This document shows positions 1 to 9,287 of a stretch of DNA of 64,000 nt, piece after piece (position 1 is the first letter of the stretch; each line of letters starts with the position of its first letter). The translations under genes were made by a program, and so were the position numbers. The stretch lies in contig CAMIZL010000005.1 of the NCBI GenBank assembly GCA_946403295.1, positions 17,080 through 81,079 on the forward strand, written 5' to 3'. The notes under the pieces were generated by a model. The model searched no databases, was not told the DNA's origin, and saw only the letters and a program-made list of their open reading frames with translations. The stretch comes from an uncultured Clostridia bacterium (GTDB lineage Bacteria; Bacillota; Clostridia; Lachnospirales; Lachnospiraceae).

Positions 1-2
1 GC

Positions 3-968
3 AAGGTAGTCAACAAATATGACAAGCTTGTACTTCGTGATGCAGGAAACGATTATCAGTTCTGTTTCCTTCGCGACGAGCTCAGTCAAACACTTGTCAA
101 GAAGGCCGGATTTGATTTCTATGAGGGCGTTCTTCCCGCAACAACTTATCTTAACGGAAAGTATTACGGACTCCTCTGGCTACATGAGAGTTATTGCGAC
201 ACCTATTTCAAAGAGCGCTTCGGCAAAGATGCTCCCGGTGAATTTGTCGTTCTCGAGGGAAGTGACCAGAAGAAGAAGGATGACGATGATGACGAACTCA
301 CGCAAAAATGTGTTGAAGAATTCAACAGGGAATATAACAAATTCATCAACATGGATCTGACGAACGATGCAAACTACAAGGCCCTCAACGAATTCCTCGT
401 TGTTGAGGATTACCTCGACTTCTTTGCATGGAACATTTCGCTCAACAACTGGGATTGGCCCAATAACAATTACAAGGTGATGCGTTACGTACCCGCTGAA
501 GGAGACACGTACAAAGACGGAGTATTTGACGGACGTTACCGTTTCCTCCCTCACGACATGGATTATTCATACGGACTCTACGGACAGGATACTACCCAGC
601 CCTATTACGATACCCTTCGTATCGTTATGAATCCCCGTGACACACGTTATGCTCCGCTCTTTACCAAACTTATGGAGCGTGACGATTGCAAGGAATACTT
701 CAAGAACAAGACAATAGAGTTCTTTAACGGTCCTCTTTCGGAACAGAGCATCATCGATACTTACAACATGCTCAACGAGTCTCGTTCGACCGAGCTCCTC
801 GGATACTACTACGAGCACATGGACCAGCTTCGTAAAAAGGGAGATTTCACCCTTTGGTGCAGTCCTCAATCGTATTACGATTCGGAAGCTGATATCTTGA
901 GATTTGCTAAAAACCGCGCCGAATACGCGTTAAAGTACATCGAAAGAGATCTGTACGGAGCGCAGTGA
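3..968 (+). CDS. CotH kinase family protein, 5'-truncated by window edge
   Basis: Frame 3 is open from the window start (…LRDAGNDYQFCFLRDELSQTLVKKAGFDFYEGVLPATTYLNGKYYGLLWLHESY…GRYRFLPHDMDYSYGLYG…), a CotH-like pattern; stop at 966-968. Confidence 0.85.
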   Translation, partial: KVVNKYDKLVLRDAGNDYQFCFLRDELSQTLVKKAGFDFYEGVLPATTYLNGKYYGLLWLHESYCDTYFKERFGKDAPGEFVVLEGSDQKKKDDDDDELTQKCVEEFNREYNKFINMDLTNDANYKALNEFLVVEDYLDFFAWNISLNNWDWPNNNYKVMRYVPAEGDTYKDGVFDGRYRFLPHDMDYSYGLYGQDTTQPYYDTLRIVMNPRDTRYAPLFTKLMERDDCKEYFKNKTIEFFNGPLSEQSIIDTYNMLNESRSTELLGYYYEHMDQLRKKGDFTLWCSPQSYYDSEADILRFAKNRAEYALKYIERDLYGAQ

Positions 969-1002
969 TTTCGTCCCCTTCACGGGGGTGAGACTCCTTC
1001 CG

Positions 1003-1155
1003 GGACGGATGCAAAGAGTTACGGCTCTTGCGATTACTTATAAGATGGATGCAAAAAGTTACGGCTCTTGCTAATCCTTATAAGACAGATGTAAAAAAGA
1101 TACGGCTCTTGCTAATCCTTACAAGACAGATGTAAAAAAGTTACGGCTCTTGCTG
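1003..1155. repeat. Intergenic tandem repeat array A, about 4 copies, period 40-41 bp
   Basis: TACGGCTCTTGC core recurs at about 1020, 1060, 1101 and 1142, with spacer TAAGA(C/T)(A/G)GATG(C/T)AAAAA. Confidence 0.9.
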
Positions 1156-1226
1156 CCTGGCATATTTCTTCGCAAACACGACCTCGATAATTCGCTCGGT
1201 CTATCGTTTGCCAAAGAAACACGCCG

Positions 1227-1385
1227 GCGCGCAAGAGCCTGTTTTTATGTCCGCGCTGACAATGAATCCCAATGACCATGAAGAAACACGAGGCGCGCAA
1301 GAGCCTGTTTTTATGTCCGCGCTGACAATGAATCCCAATGACCATGAAGAAACACGCGACGCGCAGAGAGCCTGTTTTTATGCTG
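1227..1385. repeat. Intergenic tandem repeat array B, 2 full copies plus a partial third, period 66 bp
   Basis: GCAAGAGCCTGTTTTTATGTCCGCGCTGACAATGAATCCCAATGACCATGAAGAAACACG starts at 1231 and 1297; a diverged partial copy starts at 1363. Confidence 0.9.
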
Positions 1386-1508
1386 TTGCCTTGGATGAAA
1401 ACAAGAGAAATGCATCCGTTGGGCATGAAAAAAAGCAAAAATCATCTAAAATGCGCAAAAGCGACAAATTAGATGCATCAATGCATCCGTCATACGTTTC
1501 ATTTTATC

Positions 1509-2519
1509 TCAGACAAAGCAGAGGTAGAGGATTAGTATAAATGCTTGCGCGATCACGAAACGCGCTACGGTCTGGGTATCTGACCATCCTTTGTTCTTGC
1601 GGACGTGGTCATGGATGGGGGTGCGGGTGTTCTTGAGAATCTTGAGCTTTATCGTGCGCAGAAGTGCTACCTTGATAAGTCCGAGACCGCCGTCAAGGAT
1701 GAAGATGAGGCAGATCGGGATGAAAACAAGCGGATATCCGGTTTCGAGAGCGGTGAGGCCGAGGAAAAGACCGATCGCGCGCGATCCCGCATCGCCCATG
1801 AGAACCGAGCTCGGTGAGCTGTTGAAGAGCAGATATCCGGCGATAACTCCGATCATAATGATGCATTTGAATATCGCGGGAATGTTGTTGCTGTCGGTGC
1901 CCATAAGTATGAAGAGGAAGCCGGCGATGGACACGATCGAAAGTGAACCGCAAAGGCCGTCAACTCCGTCGGTACAGTTGACAACATTGATCGATCCCCA
2001 CAAAAGGAGAGTTGCAAGGATAACAAAGACTACGCCGGGAAGCTCAAACGAAACATCCGGGAGTGCGAGTTTTACAACGCTTCCGTTATAAATGTAAAAT
2101 GTTAATGCTGCGGCAACACAGATGGCAAGGTCGACGAGACCCTTTTTTAATTCGCCCCACGGAATCTTTGAAGCATCGTCGAGGAATCCTTCAAGGCATG
2201 CGGCAAATGTAAGAATAACGTATAAGAATACTTCGTAACGTGCTTCGGGGAGAGGGGGCACGAAAAGGATGGTAAGTACGATATAAACACAGATGAATAT
2301 GATCCCGCAACCTCTTGCTTTTCCCTTGGAAAGTGCTCCGTTAACGGCGAATTCCCTGCCGTGATCTGCGGGAAGCGTTTTCTTAAGAATAGCGATCGCT
2401 ATAGTCGAAATAACGAAAGCTATCAAGCCGGCATAGATGGGATTAAAGTAATATGCGAAAACCGGAAACAAATAGTAGAGCATGATCTGACCTGCCTTTT
2501 TAAAATCTTTCTTTTCCAA
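1509..2519 (-). CDS. MraY/WecA-family phospho-sugar transferase (glycosyltransferase family 4)
   Basis: Multi-TM protein with NVVNCTDGVDGLCG and SSVLMGDAGSRAIG motifs typical of MraY-like enzymes. Confidence 0.8.
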   Translation of the reverse strand: MEKKDFKKAGQIMLYYLFPVFAYYFNPIYAGLIAFVISTIAIAILKKTLPADHGREFAVNGALSKGKARGCGIIFICVYIVLTILFVPPLPEARYEVFLYVILTFAACLEGFLDDASKIPWGELKKGLVDLAICVAAALTFYIYNGSVVKLALPDVSFELPGVVFVILATLLLWGSINVVNCTDGVDGLCGSLSIVSIAGFLFILMGTDSNNIPAIFKCIIMIGVIAGYLLFNSSPSSVLMGDAGSRAIGLFLGLTALETGYPLVFIPICLIFILDGGLGLIKVALLRTIKLKILKNTRTPIHDHVRKNKGWSDTQTVARFVIAQAFILILYLCFV

Positions 2520-2656
2520 TAATGTTACTTCTTGTTGTTTTTGTCAATCTTATCCGCGAATCTTTGTATTGTCGATACGCTTCGTGAGAAGTGCAAAAGA
2601 AAAAGGCCGAAAAGAAATCAGGAAACTTGATAAAACAGGGTAAAGTCATTGGAGAA

Positions 2657-2746
2657 ATGTCCGATATATTTAGTATAAGAAAAAAGACACTCATCATAAA
2701 ATGACGAAGAAAAGTCATTTACAAACACGAAGGGGATATCGGACAT
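2657..2746 (+). promoter_or_regulatory. Candidate structured leader: 11-bp inverted repeat enclosing a 7-bp hairpin, 3' arm over the RBS/start
   Basis: ATGTCCGATAT (2657-2667) is perfectly complementary to ATATCGGACAT (2736-2746); inner AAATGAC-GAAGAAAA-GTCATTT at 2699-2720. Confidence 0.5.
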
Positions 2747-5231
2747 GATGAATAACAAAAAGAACTTCCTTAAGATGATAAAAAGCAGCCTGCAGTTCAT
2801 TGTCGCATTGCCGGCTGTTTTTGCTGCTGTGATATTTCTGGCGGGAGATGTAAAAGCCGGGGCTGCCCAGTCGGTTAGTGTTACAAGCATTAATTACGAC
2901 GACAGCACGATAACGGTTAGGCTGGGTGACAGCGATAACCTGCTTCTCATCTCCGATGCGAAGAAGAAAAAGTGGGAAGCGATCCCTATTGAGAAGTCTT
3001 ATGACAACACTGTTGTAATGGATATCTCGTGGATCTCTTCTTCGAAGGACTATGTTCTTTCACTTAAGGGAGATATTTCCACGGAGCCTGTCAGCGTTAC
3101 TATCCCCAAGCAGTCTGCAGCGCTCAGAGCAACATACAATACAGCAACCGGCAAGATCGGATTTACGGGCGAGACGGGAGCTGTCGAGTGGAGAAAGAAA
3201 GACAGTATTTATTGGGCAGATGTACCTTCGGATGAGATTTTCAAAGCCCAGCTCGATTCAATGTGCAATTACGGAGCGGCAGTCGTTTTCAGAACAAAAG
3301 GAACCAACGGAACCGGCGTTTCGAACCCCGGAAAGCGCCCCGGCAAAGAAGTGGTAGTAGTGGTTCCCAAGAAAATAGCGGCTCCCAACATAAAGATCAA
3401 TGACAACACATTGACGATCACCGTAAACAGCAATATGCAATACAGAATGGCCGACAGCAAGGGCAATCCCGTGACGTCCGAGTGGACAAACATCAACAAA
3501 GATGAGGACATGCCTCTCGAGCAGCTCGCATCGGCTTCGATGGTAAACGCACAGGGCTCGAATACAACACAGATCTCATATATCCAGTTCAGAACAAGGG
3601 CAACCGCTTCAAAGCAGGTTTCCAACGTAAAGACGATCGAGATCCCCGCACAGATCGATATCGATCAGTCGCAGAAAGAAAATATCACGATCAATTATAC
3701 AAGCTCCACCTCGTTTGATATATGCGTTCCTTACGCATCAACACAGAATCCTTACGAGTATTGCATCATCAATACATCGGATCAGGAAGACGGTATTACG
3801 GTAAATGACGGTGAAGATATCACATGGAAAGTCATTAACTCGACTTCACCCGTTCCGATAAGCCGCGACAAGAACGGCGCCGATGAAGGCAGCCTCGTAT
3901 ACGTTAGAAAGAAGGCTTCCGGAACACTTGGTGAGACGGGATACGAACTTGCTTCCCCTCCTTATCTTGTGGGAATAGTTAATTATCCCGGCGAGATCTC
4001 AACACCCACCGGTTCCATCACATGGCTTACCACAGTGGCAGGCAAATGTAACGGAAGCAACCCCGACAATTATTTGAGATTCGACCTTTATTCACCTACA
4101 AGCAGCCTTATCTCGGAGATCCAGTTCGTTGACTCCGTATCGATCGGAACAACAAGGGCAACGCTCACGAGAGCGGCAGGCGACTTCGAGTGTGAGTGGA
4201 GCGTTAACAACGATCCCTTTAAGACAGATGATACAAGATATATCATCAGAACAACCATAAAGTCGACATCGAAACTTGACGGTTTTGCCACCGAGGAAAG
4301 AACAAGAAAGATGCTCGCAAATATCACTCTTGAAAACAGTACCGAAGCATTTAAGAGCACTTCCGATAAGGGAGTCGGGATTTATATCCTTCCTGCGTCG
4401 AAAGTCAATAACCCTTCGGGATCGACAAAGCGCGGCGACATGATCGAAATAGCAAGAAAGCTCGGCTGGCCCGGTTATAACCCGGATACCGACGAACTTG
4501 ATTATACGAACAGTTTTGAGAGGATCGTGGGCACATACGGAAACATAAGCGATTTCAGGATCAAGATCGACCTCGGAACAAGAAAGAAAGCATCGGACGT
4601 ACCGGGAATGTTCACGGATGAAAACATTGCGGTAACAGGCCTGATCGCCGACGGATTCAATTTCGAAGAAGATAACGCTTATACAGTCGAATATGCAAAT
4701 ACCACCAACAATTACGGTGAAGAGACCGCTATAGCGGTAATAACGGTGCGTACCGCGGCCATGGAGAACAATGTCGATGACAGGAACACTCCCGTAGCAC
4801 TCACTGTAACGCTTAACAACGGCGAGGTTCTCGAAAACGTGGCAACGGTGACATTCAGGGAAACAGCCTCTATCGTCGGAGGTCCCTATTCCTGGACGAT
4901 AACCGAAGGAACGCTCGAAGAGACAGACACGGCAACAGTCACAAACGATAACGGAACCACAGTTACCACTACGGTTCATGTTGACAAGTCGATCGAGCTG
5001 CGCGTGTTCAGAAACGATTACAATGTATCGCTCACAGGCGTTTATTGGGGTGAATACAGCGTATGCAACAACATAAACAAAGTTGGCGGCGAGATAACGC
5101 TCGATCTTTCAAACAAACTTATCAATAAGATACCGGTTGATGAAACAACAACAAAAATGTTAAGATTTACATTTGATAACGGATTTGTACTTGAGACGGG
5201 ATTCAGTCTTACGATCAACCCGGCACCGTAA
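2745..5231 (+). CDS. Secreted/surface protein of unknown function (signal peptide), paralogue of the next gene
   Basis: N-terminal signal peptide; shares NGTG…GKRPGKEVVV…KK…APNIK block with 5273-6481. Confidence 0.8.
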   Translation: MMNNKKNFLKMIKSSLQFIVALPAVFAAVIFLAGDVKAGAAQSVSVTSINYDDSTITVRLGDSDNLLLISDAKKKKWEAIPIEKSYDNTVVMDISWISSSKDYVLSLKGDISTEPVSVTIPKQSAALRATYNTATGKIGFTGETGAVEWRKKDSIYWADVPSDEIFKAQLDSMCNYGAAVVFRTKGTNGTGVSNPGKRPGKEVVVVVPKKIAAPNIKINDNTLTITVNSNMQYRMADSKGNPVTSEWTNINKDEDMPLEQLASASMVNAQGSNTTQISYIQFRTRATASKQVSNVKTIEIPAQIDIDQSQKENITINYTSSTSFDICVPYASTQNPYEYCIINTSDQEDGITVNDGEDITWKVINSTSPVPISRDKNGADEGSLVYVRKKASGTLGETGYELASPPYLVGIVNYPGEISTPTGSITWLTTVAGKCNGSNPDNYLRFDLYSPTSSLISEIQFVDSVSIGTTRATLTRAAGDFECEWSVNNDPFKTDDTRYIIRTTIKSTSKLDGFATEERTRKMLANITLENSTEAFKSTSDKGVGIYILPASKVNNPSGSTKRGDMIEIARKLGWPGYNPDTDELDYTNSFERIVGTYGNISDFRIKIDLGTRKKASDVPGMFTDENIAVTGLIADGFNFEEDNAYTVEYANTTNNYGEETAIAVITVRTAAMENNVDDRNTPVALTVTLNNGEVLENVATVTFRETASIVGGPYSWTITEGTLEETDTATVTNDNGTTVTTTVHVDKSIELRVFRNDYNVSLTGVYWGEYSVCNNINKVGGEITLDLSNKLINKIPVDETTTKMLRFTFDNGFVLETGFSLTINPAP

Positions 5232-5272
5232 GCGTAACGCTTATGTGACCGACCGTAGAAGAGGATAAGAGT

Positions 5273-6481
5273 ATGAAGAACATCAGATTTGGGTTTAAGA
5301 TTTTTGCAGGTGCGCTCATGGCGTGCCTGCTTATGATTGCATCTTTTTCGTTACAGGCAAAGGCTGATGTGACGTCCGTTGATATCGGCGCTACCGATTA
5401 CGAGGCGTTGACGATGGAGATCGTCAGAAACGGCAATACGGTAATATATGCGTCAACAACGGGTAAAAGAGATGATTACACCGAAGTTGAGGGACCGATC
5501 GTGGGAGATAAGATCATAATGGACATTTCTTTCGCGAGCAGGGACGCTGATGTGAGCTTGTGGCTTAAGGGTGACAAGGACACGAAGGTCGTTAAGGTTG
5601 TTATCCCCAAAGCATCCTCTTCGCTAAAGGCTAAATACGACAAGGCCACGGGAATGGTCATCCTGAGCGGTTATGACGATCAAACGCATTTCAGGTGGCA
5701 TAAGATTACGGACAACAACTATAAGACCGTAGCGATCGATACGAACGATGCCTCCAACCGTGCATTTGTTCAGGAGATCGAAGGGCTTAAGATCAAGGGC
5801 GCAAAGATCTGCATCGGACTTGCGGGAAGAAACGGAACCGGTATCGACGATATGGGCAAGAGACCCGGAAAGGAAGTCGTTGTCGGAATCACAAAGAAGA
5901 ATTCGGCTCCCAATATCAAGCTTAATTATTCGAAACTTACATTCAATACAAAAGAGACAATGGAATACAAAGTCATCGGTTCGGGTTCCGGCTGGAAAAG
6001 CTGCACAAAGAACATGAGCCTCGCCGATATCGCTCCCGCAGCTCTCGCCGAAAACGGAGCACATACCGTTTCGATCAGGTTCAGGATTGCCGAGACCTCT
6101 TCAAAGCCCGCATCGCTTGAAGGATTCGTTACGGTACAGGGTCAGAGGAGCGCTCCCGAGATCGGAGCTTCCGGAAGGGACGTTTCGGTAACAAAAGAAG
6201 CGGGAACGGACAAGAAACCCGGAAAGACGCTTATCACATTTAAAACCGCATCGAAGGATAACCCCATCGAATTCAAGATAATCAAGCCCGGCGAAACAAA
6301 TGTTGATTACACAAAGGGCTGGAAAGCATCGAAGAAAACGGGCGATGTCAAGAAATATTCCGAAAGACAGCTCCCTAAGGGAAGCATGGTACTTATCCGT
6401 TATAAGTCGGTCAACGATAACGTGAACAAAGGGATCACGGGGCAGATGGCATCGGCGTATTCTTCCTATACGATAGGTTGA
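5273..6481 (+). CDS. Secreted/surface protein of unknown function, paralogue of the upstream gene
   Basis: Signal peptide MKNIRFGFKIFAGALMACLLMIASFSLQAKA; conserved block as above. Confidence 0.8.
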   Translation: MKNIRFGFKIFAGALMACLLMIASFSLQAKADVTSVDIGATDYEALTMEIVRNGNTVIYASTTGKRDDYTEVEGPIVGDKIIMDISFASRDADVSLWLKGDKDTKVVKVVIPKASSSLKAKYDKATGMVILSGYDDQTHFRWHKITDNNYKTVAIDTNDASNRAFVQEIEGLKIKGAKICIGLAGRNGTGIDDMGKRPGKEVVVGITKKNSAPNIKLNYSKLTFNTKETMEYKVIGSGSGWKSCTKNMSLADIAPAALAENGAHTVSIRFRIAETSSKPASLEGFVTVQGQRSAPEIGASGRDVSVTKEAGTDKKPGKTLITFKTASKDNPIEFKIIKPGETNVDYTKGWKASKKTGDVKKYSERQLPKGSMVLIRYKSVNDNVNKGITGQMASAYSSYTIG

Positions 6482-6564
6482 TAAGGAAATATTTACTTTT
6501 TTCAGGAAATCTGTATAATGGGATATAAGGTAAACAAGTACCACATAACCGAAAGGAGTCCATT

Positions 6565-6801
6565 ATGAAGAAATTCTTTAAGCTGCTTGCAACAACGGCA
6601 ATAATAGCCGCAATCGGAGCAGGAGCATATTACGCATACAAGAAGTTTATTGCTTGCGACGGATGTGATGACGAAGACGCTGACGAGGATCTCGATGATT
6701 TCGAGATGGATGATGAGGATGAGGATGACGCTCCTCTCAAGACTCCCGAGTACGTTTCGATCAATCCTGCTACGGCTGATGACGGATCGGCCAATGAATA
6801 A
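6565..6801 (+). CDS. Small acidic membrane-anchored protein
   Basis: RBS AAAGGAG; one N-terminal TM segment followed by a D/E-rich tail (DGCDDEDADEDLDDFEMDDEDEDD). Confidence 0.7.
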   Translation: MKKFFKLLATTAIIAAIGAGAYYAYKKFIACDGCDDEDADEDLDDFEMDDEDEDDAPLKTPEYVSINPATADDGSANE

Positions 6802-6861
6802 TTGATCATCAGGCTTGACTTTACGGCTGAGTCTTTGATATAATCCACGTCATAATAATAA

Positions 6862-7135
6862 GGCTGAGAAGGAAAAGAGTAATCTTGCAACTTTACCCTG
6901 CAGAGAGCGGATGGATGGTGCGAATCCGTGGAAAGTGCCTGATGAATACATTCCGGAGCTGCCGGCCCCAAAAGCTTTTCGCTCAGTAGGGACGGACGGG
7001 TGAGCCCGATACAGCGAACTGCGTGTGCTTGCACGCAATGAGGGATCTGTCGTGAGGCAGGTCTGAACAAGAGGTGGTACCGCGAACTATTCGCCCTCTG
7101 TTTCTAAGTTAATCGGAAACAGAGGGTTTTATTAT
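6862..7135 (+). ncRNA. T-box riboswitch (tyrosine), upstream of tyrS
   Basis: T-box sequence AGGTGGTACCGCG at 7072-7084; GAATACA specifier-like segment with TAC (Tyr) at 6947-6949; followed by a terminator and tyrS. Confidence 0.92.
7092..7131 (+). terminator. T-box regulated intrinsic terminator
   Basis: CCCTCTGTTTC…GAAACAGAGGG followed by TTTT. Confidence 0.9.
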
Positions 7136-7199
7136 TTGTTTCCGGGCACAGGCCAGTCCCGCGGAATCTGCCCGGGGGATGCCGGAAAGGAGAATTATC

Positions 7200-8420
7200 A
7201 TGCAGATCTACGAAGAACTTGTTGAGCGCGGACTTATCGCGCAGGTAACCGATGAGGACAAGATCAGAGAACTCATCAACAACGGAGGTGCGAGATTCTA
7301 CATCGGATTCGATCCGACCGCAGACTCACTCCATGTAGGACACTTTATGGCACTTTGTCTCATGAAGAGACTTCAGATGGCAGGCAATAAGCCCGTCGTT
7401 CTGATCGGCGGTGGAACCGGTTACATCGGCGATCCCACAGGTAAGAGCGAGATGAGAGCCATGATGACTCCCGAAACGATCGAGCACAACTGTGAGTGCT
7501 TCAAGAAGCAGATGGAACGCTTTATCGAGTTCGGCGAGGACAAGGCGATCATGGTCAATAACGCCGACTGGCTCCTTGACCTCAAGTACATCGACCTTTT
7601 GAGGGATGTCGGAGCATGCTTCTCCGTCAACACGATGCTCAGGGCCGAGTGCTACAAGCAGCGTATGGAGAAGGGCCTTTCCTTCCTTGAGTTCAACTAC
7701 ATGATCATGCAGTCCTACGACTTCTTATACCTTCATGATCACTACGGCTGCAACATGCAGTTCGGCGGTGACGATCAGTGGTCGAACATGCTCGGAGGTA
7801 CGGAGCTCATCCGTAAGAAGACCGGTAAGGACGCTTATGCCATGACGGTTACACTCCTTCTCAACAGTGAGGGTAAGAAGATGGGCAAGACAGCCAAGGG
7901 CGCTGTTTGGCTTGATCCCGAGAAGACAACTCCCTTCGAGTTCTTCCAGTACTGGAGAAACATCGACGATGCCGATGTTGTTAAATGCCTTAAGATGCTT
8001 ACTTTCCTTCCTCTCGAGCAGATCCACGGGATGGAGCAGTGGCCCGGCGAGAGGATCAACGAGATGAAGGAGATCTTCGCTCACGAGCTCACAGAGCTTG
8101 TTCACGGCAAGGAAGAAGCCGACAAGGCTCTTTCGGCCGCAAGGGCGCTTTTTGCGGGCGGCGGAGATGATTCCAATATGCCCACAACCGAGATTCCCGC
8201 TGACAAGGCTGCAGAAGGAATGACGATCATGGAACTCCTCGAGGCTTGTTCGCTCATCCCTTCGAGAAGCGAAGGCCGTCGTCTTATCGAGCAGGGCGGT
8301 GTGAGCGTTGACGGCGAGAAGGTAACTTCGATCAACGACCGCATCACCAAGGAACAGCTTGAAACAGGCGTTAAGATCAAGAAGGGCAAGAAGACCTTCC
8401 ATAAAGCTATCATAGGATGA
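7200..8420 (+). CDS. tyrS: Tyrosyl-tRNA synthetase
   Basis: MQIYEELVERGLIAQ…FYIGFDPTADSLHVGHF…GGDDQWSNMLGG…KMGKT; C-terminal S4 domain; behind a Tyr T-box. Confidence 0.97.
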   Translation: MQIYEELVERGLIAQVTDEDKIRELINNGGARFYIGFDPTADSLHVGHFMALCLMKRLQMAGNKPVVLIGGGTGYIGDPTGKSEMRAMMTPETIEHNCECFKKQMERFIEFGEDKAIMVNNADWLLDLKYIDLLRDVGACFSVNTMLRAECYKQRMEKGLSFLEFNYMIMQSYDFLYLHDHYGCNMQFGGDDQWSNMLGGTELIRKKTGKDAYAMTVTLLLNSEGKKMGKTAKGAVWLDPEKTTPFEFFQYWRNIDDADVVKCLKMLTFLPLEQIHGMEQWPGERINEMKEIFAHELTELVHGKEEADKALSAARALFAGGGDDSNMPTTEIPADKAAEGMTIMELLEACSLIPSRSEGRRLIEQGGVSVDGEKVTSINDRITKEQLETGVKIKKGKKTFHKAIIG

Positions 8421-8442
8421 TAAGCTTTCAGGGGATATCGAT

Positions 8443-9111
8443 ATGCGCAAAAAAACAATATTTGCTCTGCTACTAAGCCTCGCTGTCGTGACAACGGCAG
8501 CGGGATGTAGCGGCGAGGCAGCCTTGTCGCGCAGGGGGAACGAGCTTACGGGTGTCAAAGAAGTCCTTGAAAAGAGGATGCGTGAGGAAAATCCGAACGC
8601 AGAAGATAACACATTGACACAAGAGGAAGACTTTGAGGCAGATATCACGGGACAGTCCAATACCGGATCAAATGAAAATGCCGACAACACATACGAGGTT
8701 TGGAACGACCCGGAGTTCGACGAATCGCAGATCCCGGTAACGGATCGCAAGGGTGCGGACGGAATAGACGTGGATCTGACAAAGCTATCCGCCAACATGG
8801 TGTATGCCGAAGTCTTTTATATGATGACGGTTCCCGAGAATTACGTCGGGAAAACCGTCAGGATGGAAGGTTTGTTTGCAACCTATCGGGACGAGACAAC
8901 GAACAAAATGTACTACGCGTGCATCATTCAGGATGCGACCGCGTGCTGCGCGCAGGGAATGGAGTTTGTCACTGCGGATGAACGCTCGTACCCCGAGGAC
9001 TATCCTGCGGAAGGTGACGGGATATGTGTGGTAGGAGTCTTTGATACGCACGAGGAGAATGGAGAAACATACGCCGTGATCAAAGATTCTGAGCTTACAA
9101 AAACATCTTGA
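8443..9111 (+). CDS. Putative lipoprotein, unknown function
   Basis: Lipobox-like N-terminus MRKKTIFALLLSLAVVTTAAGCSG. Confidence 0.75.
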   Translation: MRKKTIFALLLSLAVVTTAAGCSGEAALSRRGNELTGVKEVLEKRMREENPNAEDNTLTQEEDFEADITGQSNTGSNENADNTYEVWNDPEFDESQIPVTDRKGADGIDVDLTKLSANMVYAEVFYMMTVPENYVGKTVRMEGLFATYRDETTNKMYYACIIQDATACCAQGMEFVTADERSYPEDYPAEGDGICVVGVFDTHEENGETYAVIKDSELTKTS

Positions 9112-9156
9112 ATATCGCTTTAATATTTGATAAAATTACGTCGTTGTGACAAAACA

Positions 9157-9240
9157 GCCGGCGTGATGGAATTGGCAGACGTGCAAGACTCAAAATCTTG
9201 TGTCCGCGAGGACGTGCGGGTTCGACCCCCGCCGCCGGCA
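9157..9240 (+). tRNA. tRNA-Leu (anticodon CAA)
   Basis: Acceptor GCCGGCG/CGCCGGC; anticodon stem CAAGA/TCTTG with loop CTCAAAA; TTCGA T-loop; long variable arm. Confidence 0.95.
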
Positions 9241-9243
9241 GTA

Positions 9244-9275
9244 AAACCGGCCTGAAGATATCTTCGGGCCGGTTT
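9244..9275 (+). terminator. Intrinsic terminator after tRNA-Leu
   Basis: AAACCGGCCTGAAGATATCTTCGGGCCGGTTT hairpin. Confidence 0.75.
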
Positions 9276-9287
9276 GTTAATAGCTCT

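Noticed and set aside
1003-1385. CRISPR array
   Set aside because: The whole unit is repeated head to tail with no unique spacers of constant length; no cas genes in the window.
1208-1540. 110-aa ORF with 22-aa repeats
   Set aside because: Explained by a 66-bp DNA repeat with no in-frame stop; overlaps the mraY-like 3' end; no convincing RBS.
4092-4979. 295-aa antisense ORF in the 828-aa secreted protein gene
   Set aside because: Low-plausibility composition; overlaps a better-supported CDS.
7725-8798. 357-aa antisense ORF across tyrS and the downstream lipoprotein
   Set aside because: Spans two well-supported + strand genes; looks like an antisense artefact.
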